Below, piece by piece: positions 1 to 5,000 of a DNA stretch of 5,000 nucleotides; position 1 is the stretch's first letter, and the number at the start of each line of letters is the position of its first letter. This DNA is from Chitinophaga pendula (GTDB taxonomy: Bacteria; Bacteroidota; Bacteroidia; Chitinophagales; Chitinophagaceae). Made by a program: the position numbers and the translations under genes. Where the stretch lies: NCBI RefSeq assembly GCF_020386615.1, contig NZ_CP077769.1:5557501-5562500 (forward strand), written 5' to 3'. The notes beneath the pieces are model-generated. The model was not told the DNA's origin. It was given only the letters and a program-made list of their open reading frames with translations, and did not search any database.

Positions 1-55
1 CCTGATGCTTGATTATATATCCGAAGACATATAACCTGCTGTTGTTTCCTAACTT
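1..55 (-). other. Probable 16S rRNA leader (start of the next operon), partial
   Basis: Read on the minus strand, this stretch follows boxA directly and runs out of the window. It differs completely from the sequence that follows boxA in the other repeat copy (3626-3579), which is the pre-23S leader. It contains a 9-bp hairpin at 13-34 (one G-U pair) closed by a C(UUCG)G tetraloop on the minus strand. In Bacteroidota a boxA lies in front of both 16S and 23S, and here the 23S version is already accounted for by the other copy. The inference is that this is the leader of a 16S rRNA gene beyond base 1. The 16S itself is not in the window, so another gene could follow. Confidence 0.5.
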
Positions 56-86
56 TCAAAGAACTTTGTTCAAGTACTATGCTTGA
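56..86 (-). promoter_or_regulatory. boxB-like hairpin and boxA rRNA antitermination site (copy 1)
   Basis: On the minus strand a small hairpin (5-bp arms TCAAG/CTTGA at 70-74 and 82-86, 7-nt loop) is followed by GTTCTTTGA at 64-56. The latter resembles boxA of rRNA operons (E. coli TGCTCTTTAACA) and the boxA-like element found before 16S and 23S in Bacteroidota. Such sites recruit NusB/S10-type antitermination factors so that polymerase reads through structured untranslated RNA. Base 68 differs between copies (G here, A at 3639 on the plus strand). The boxA assignment is fairly safe; boxB is a structural analogy only. Confidence 0.65.
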
Positions 87-199
87 TGCATTTCCTTAAA
101 TCTTGCCGATGTTTGAGATCCGATCTCGTTGGCCTTGTGCCGACATCTTGTGTTATCTTTAGAAGAACTTTTCGTTTCGTTTTTGCTACCGTCCCGTTT
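87..199 (-). other. Transcribed leader between rRNA promoter P2 and boxA (copy 1)
   Basis: This non-coding leader follows promoter P2. On the minus strand it contains a short hairpin, GAGAT-CGG-ATCTC, at 115-127. Two of the four differences between the repeat copies fall here (128 and 142), one of them adjacent to that hairpin. A 64-codon reading frame on the plus strand (83-277) opposes transcription and has no coding features. No tRNA gene is present. Confidence 0.6.
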
Positions 200-206
200 G
201 GGGTTG

Positions 207-237
207 CAAAGATACGCAACTTTTTCTTTTCACCAAA
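207..237 (-). promoter_or_regulatory. rRNA promoter P2, Bacteroidota type (copy 1)
   Basis: On the minus strand TTTG (237-234) is followed, after exactly 19 bases, by TATCTTTG (214-207). This matches the -33 TTTG and -7 TAnnTTTG consensus recognised by the primary sigma factor of Bacteroidota. Transcription would start near base 200. The sequence upstream on this strand is A/T-rich, as expected for a strong rRNA promoter. A 7-bp inverted repeat (AAATCTT/AAGATTT, arms 235-241 and 247-253) overlaps the -33 element. P2 is the promoter nearer to boxA. Confidence 0.8.
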
Positions 238-295
238 TCTTTTTTCAAGATTTTCTCAACTTAATTTATTGATTTAAAATCTTCTATAAATTAAG

Positions 296-311
296 ACTGT
301 TTATAAACAGT
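296..311. repeat. Perfect 16-bp palindrome between the two rRNA promoters (copy 1)
   Basis: The sequence ACTGTTTATAAACAGT is its own reverse complement. It lies downstream of P1 and about 60 bases upstream of the -33 element of P2. It could be a binding site for a dimeric regulator, or simply an AT-rich structured element. It is repeated unchanged at 3867-3882. No regulator can be named from the sequence. Confidence 0.6.
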
Positions 312-359
312 GGTGAGTAAGCAGTATAAAGAGCTAGCCGCTTTTTTTCAGGCGGACTG

Positions 360-392
360 CAAAGATACGATTCTTGCAGTATTAAAAACAAA
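360..392 (-). promoter_or_regulatory. rRNA promoter P1, Bacteroidota type (copy 1)
   Basis: On the minus strand TTTG (392-389) is followed after 21 bases by TATCTTTG (367-360), the same -7 box as in P2. The spacing is two bases longer than P2's 19, so P1 may be somewhat weaker. Both -7 boxes sit in the same wider context (GTATCTTTGCA). The expected start near 353 would give a transcript beginning with a GC-rich hairpin (CCGC/GCGG arms, about 339-357). The promoter lies just downstream of the 5S terminator, as expected for tandem rRNA units. Confidence 0.75.
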
Positions 393-434
393 TCTTTATC
401 CGTATTTATTTTGGATGAGCCTTGCTTAGAGGAG

Positions 435-465
435 AAAAAGAAGTCCCGACAGTCTGCCGGGACTT
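435..465 (-). terminator. Intrinsic terminator after 5S rRNA (copy 1)
   Basis: On the minus strand an 8-bp stem, AAGTCCCG/CGGGACTT (465-458 with 448-441), is followed by CTTTTTC (440-434). It begins 15 bases past the end of the 5S rRNA, so it closes the 23S-5S transcript before P1 and P2 start the next one. The other face also ends in a T-run (468-473 on the plus strand), so it may work in both directions. Confidence 0.85.
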
Positions 466-480
466 GACTTTTTAATAATT

Positions 481-589
<109 letters not shown>

Positions 590-693
590 AAGATCTTTGC
601 TGTTTTGTATGGAGTGCTGGATGCTTTGCAGACATCGTGACTCACAGCGCAATAAGGTACATATTGGGAAGTTGTATACTTTCAGATAAAATA
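590..693 (-). other. 23S-5S spacer with 3' arm of the pre-23S processing stem (copy 1)
   Basis: The spacer is about 104 bases. Bases 659-679 on the plus strand repeat the pre-23S leader read on the minus strand (ACATATTGGGAA and AGTTGTATAC), so in RNA they pair with 3602-3627. This is the expected RNase III-type stem that releases 23S from the precursor. A 9-bp interrupted palindrome, GTGACTCAC, lies near 637-645. Base 616 is G here and A in the other copy (4187). No tRNA gene is present. Confidence 0.75.
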
Positions 694-3578
<2,885 letters not shown>

Positions 3579-3626
3579 AATCTTCAGTATAATACCTTGC
3601 GGTATACAACTTGTTTTCCCAATATG
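3579..3626 (-). other. Pre-23S leader with 5' arm of the processing stem
   Basis: On the minus strand, boxA is followed by ACATATTGGGAA (3627-3616) and AAGTTGTATAC (3612-3602). These are complementary to 659-670 and 669-679 beyond the 3' end of 23S, with a small bulge at 3613-3616. Between this stem and the mature end lies an extra hairpin, ATACC-GCAA-GGTAT (3605-3592), with a GNRA-type GCAA loop and no counterpart on the 3' side. This is a normal 23S processing context, so the 23S should be excisable from this transcript even without a 16S upstream. Confidence 0.75.
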
Positions 3627-3657
3627 TCAAAGAACTTTATTCAAGTACTATGCTTGA
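3627..3657 (-). promoter_or_regulatory. boxB-like hairpin and boxA antitermination site before 23S (copy 2)
   Basis: The same elements occur as in the other unit: arms TCAAG/CTTGA at 3641-3645 and 3653-3657, then GTTCTTTGA on the minus strand at 3635-3627, here continuing as CATATTGGG. That longer form is typical of the boxA in the 16S-23S spacer of Bacteroidota, which would support antitermination through 23S. The two repeat copies stop matching just beyond this box, so it marks the breakpoint of the tandem structure. Confidence 0.7.
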
Positions 3658-3770
3658 TGCATTTCCTTAAATCTTGCCGATGTTTGAGATCCGATCTCAT
3701 TGGCCTTGTGCCTACATCTTGTGTTATCTTTAGAAGAACTTTTCGTTTCGTTTTTGCTACCGTCCCGTTT
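3658..3770 (-). other. Transcribed leader between promoter P2 and the 23S boxA (copy 2)
   Basis: This is equivalent to 87-199, with substitutions at 3699 and 3713. It holds the same GAGAT/ATCTC hairpin (3686-3698). In an ordinary rRNA operon the sequence ahead of the 23S boxA would hold 16S and usually tRNA-Ile and tRNA-Ala; neither is here. The reading frame 3597-3848 on the plus strand runs across this leader and is not credible as a gene. Confidence 0.6.
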
Positions 3771-3777
3771 GGGGTTG

Positions 3778-3808
3778 CAAAGATACGCAACTTTTTCTTT
3801 TCACCAAA
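3778..3808 (-). promoter_or_regulatory. rRNA promoter P2, Bacteroidota type (copy 2), driving 23S-5S
   Basis: TTTG (3808-3805) lies 19 bases before TATCTTTG (3785-3778) on the minus strand, identical to the other copy. Transcription should begin about 3771, roughly 190 bases ahead of the mature 23S end. As drawn, this promoter reads a 23S-5S transcript that lacks 16S. Confidence 0.8.
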
Positions 3809-3866
3809 TCTTTTTTCAAGATTTTCTCAACTTAATTTATTGATTTAAAATCTTCTATAAATTAAG

Positions 3867-3882
3867 ACTGTTTATAAACAGT
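3867..3882. repeat. Perfect 16-bp palindrome between the two rRNA promoters (copy 2)
   Basis: This is an exact copy of the palindrome at 296-311, in the same position relative to P1 and P2. Its possible role as an operator is inference. Confidence 0.6.
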
Positions 3883-3930
3883 GGTGAGTAAGCAGTATAA
3901 AGAGCTAGCCGCTTTTTTTCAGGCGGACTG

Positions 3931-3963
3931 CAAAGATACGATTCTTGCAGTATTAAAAACAAA
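3931..3963 (-). promoter_or_regulatory. rRNA promoter P1, Bacteroidota type (copy 2)
   Basis: TTTG (3963-3960) and TATCTTTG (3938-3931) are separated by 21 bases on the minus strand, identical to the other copy. The promoter lies between the terminator of the upstream 5S and promoter P2. Confidence 0.75.
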
Positions 3964-4005
3964 TCTTTATCCGTATTTATTTTGGATGAGCCTTGCTTAG
4001 AGGAG

Positions 4006-4036
4006 AAAAAGAAGTCCCGACAGTCTGCCGGGACTT
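4006..4036 (-). terminator. Intrinsic terminator after 5S rRNA (copy 2)
   Basis: The same 8-bp stem (4036-4029 with 4019-4012) is followed by CTTTTTC on the minus strand. It separates the upstream 23S-5S transcript from the complete 23S-5S unit downstream, so the two units should be transcribed independently. Confidence 0.85.
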
Positions 4037-4051
4037 GACTTTTTAATAATT

Positions 4052-4160
<109 letters not shown>

Positions 4161-4264
4161 AAGATCTTTGCTGTTTTGTATGGAGTACTGGATGCTTTGC
4201 AGACATCGTGACTCACAGCGCAATAAGGTACATATTGGGAAGTTGTATACTTTCAGATAAAATA
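4161..4264 (-). other. 23S-5S spacer with 3' processing arm (copy 2)
   Basis: This is the same as 590-693 except for A in place of G at 4187. The 3' arm of the 23S processing stem is at 4230-4250. Its partner lies upstream of the partial 23S, outside the window. Confidence 0.7.

Positions 4265-5000
<736 letters not shown>

Noticed and set aside
83..277. 64-codon plus-strand frame in the spacer (83 codons at 3597-3848)
   Set aside because: It opposes rRNA transcription, overlaps promoter P2 and boxA, has no credible ribosome binding site, and its start changes between copies.
3579..4051. Possible tRNA-Ile or tRNA-Ala in the spacer before 23S
   Set aside because: I looked for a TTCGAATC-like T-arm, an acceptor stem and a CCA end on both strands and found none. 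The stretch is explained by terminator, promoters, leader and boxA.

Overview
This window is almost entirely ribosomal RNA DNA on the minus strand and contains no protein-coding gene I can support. The organism looks like a member of the Bacteroidota. The two promoters found in each spacer have the TTTG / TAnnTTTG architecture specific to that phylum, the boxA-like antiterminator reads GTTCTTTGA, the 23S and 5S sequences look bacteroidotan, and the spacers are very AT-rich. I cannot place it below phylum level with confidence; Bacteroidales-like is a guess.

Layout, read in the direction of transcription (high to low coordinates): the 3' part of one 23S rRNA (5000-4265), a short spacer, a 5S rRNA (4160-4052), an intrinsic terminator (4036-4006), promoter P1 (3963-3931), a perfect 16-bp palindrome (3882-3867), promoter P2 (3808-3778), a leader with small hairpins, a boxB-like hairpin and boxA (3657-3627), then directly a pre-23S processing arm and a complete second 23S rRNA (3578-694). 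After it come a second 5S (589-481) and an almost identical terminator/P1/palindrome/P2/leader/boxA block (465-56). The last 55 bases (55-1) differ from the pre-23S leader and carry a UUCG-capped hairpin. They are probably the leader of a 16S rRNA lying just beyond the window.

The sequence therefore repeats with a 3571-bp period. Bases 56-1429 match 3627-5000 with only four substitutions by eye (68/3639, 128/3699, 142/3713, 616/4187). The striking point is that the complete 23S is preceded by the promoter-bearing spacer of the upstream unit. There is no 16S rRNA and no tRNA-Ile/tRNA-Ala between the first 5S and the second 23S. The unit is thus a self-contained 23S-5S transcription unit with promoters, antiterminator, processing stem and terminator, placed in tandem behind another 23S-5S. 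The join lies exactly at boxA, which is where a recombination between a 16S leader and a 16S-23S spacer, or an assembly error, would be expected.

No mobile element, CRISPR array or tRNA gene was seen. The open reading frames present are all antisense to 23S rRNA or lie in the transcribed spacers.
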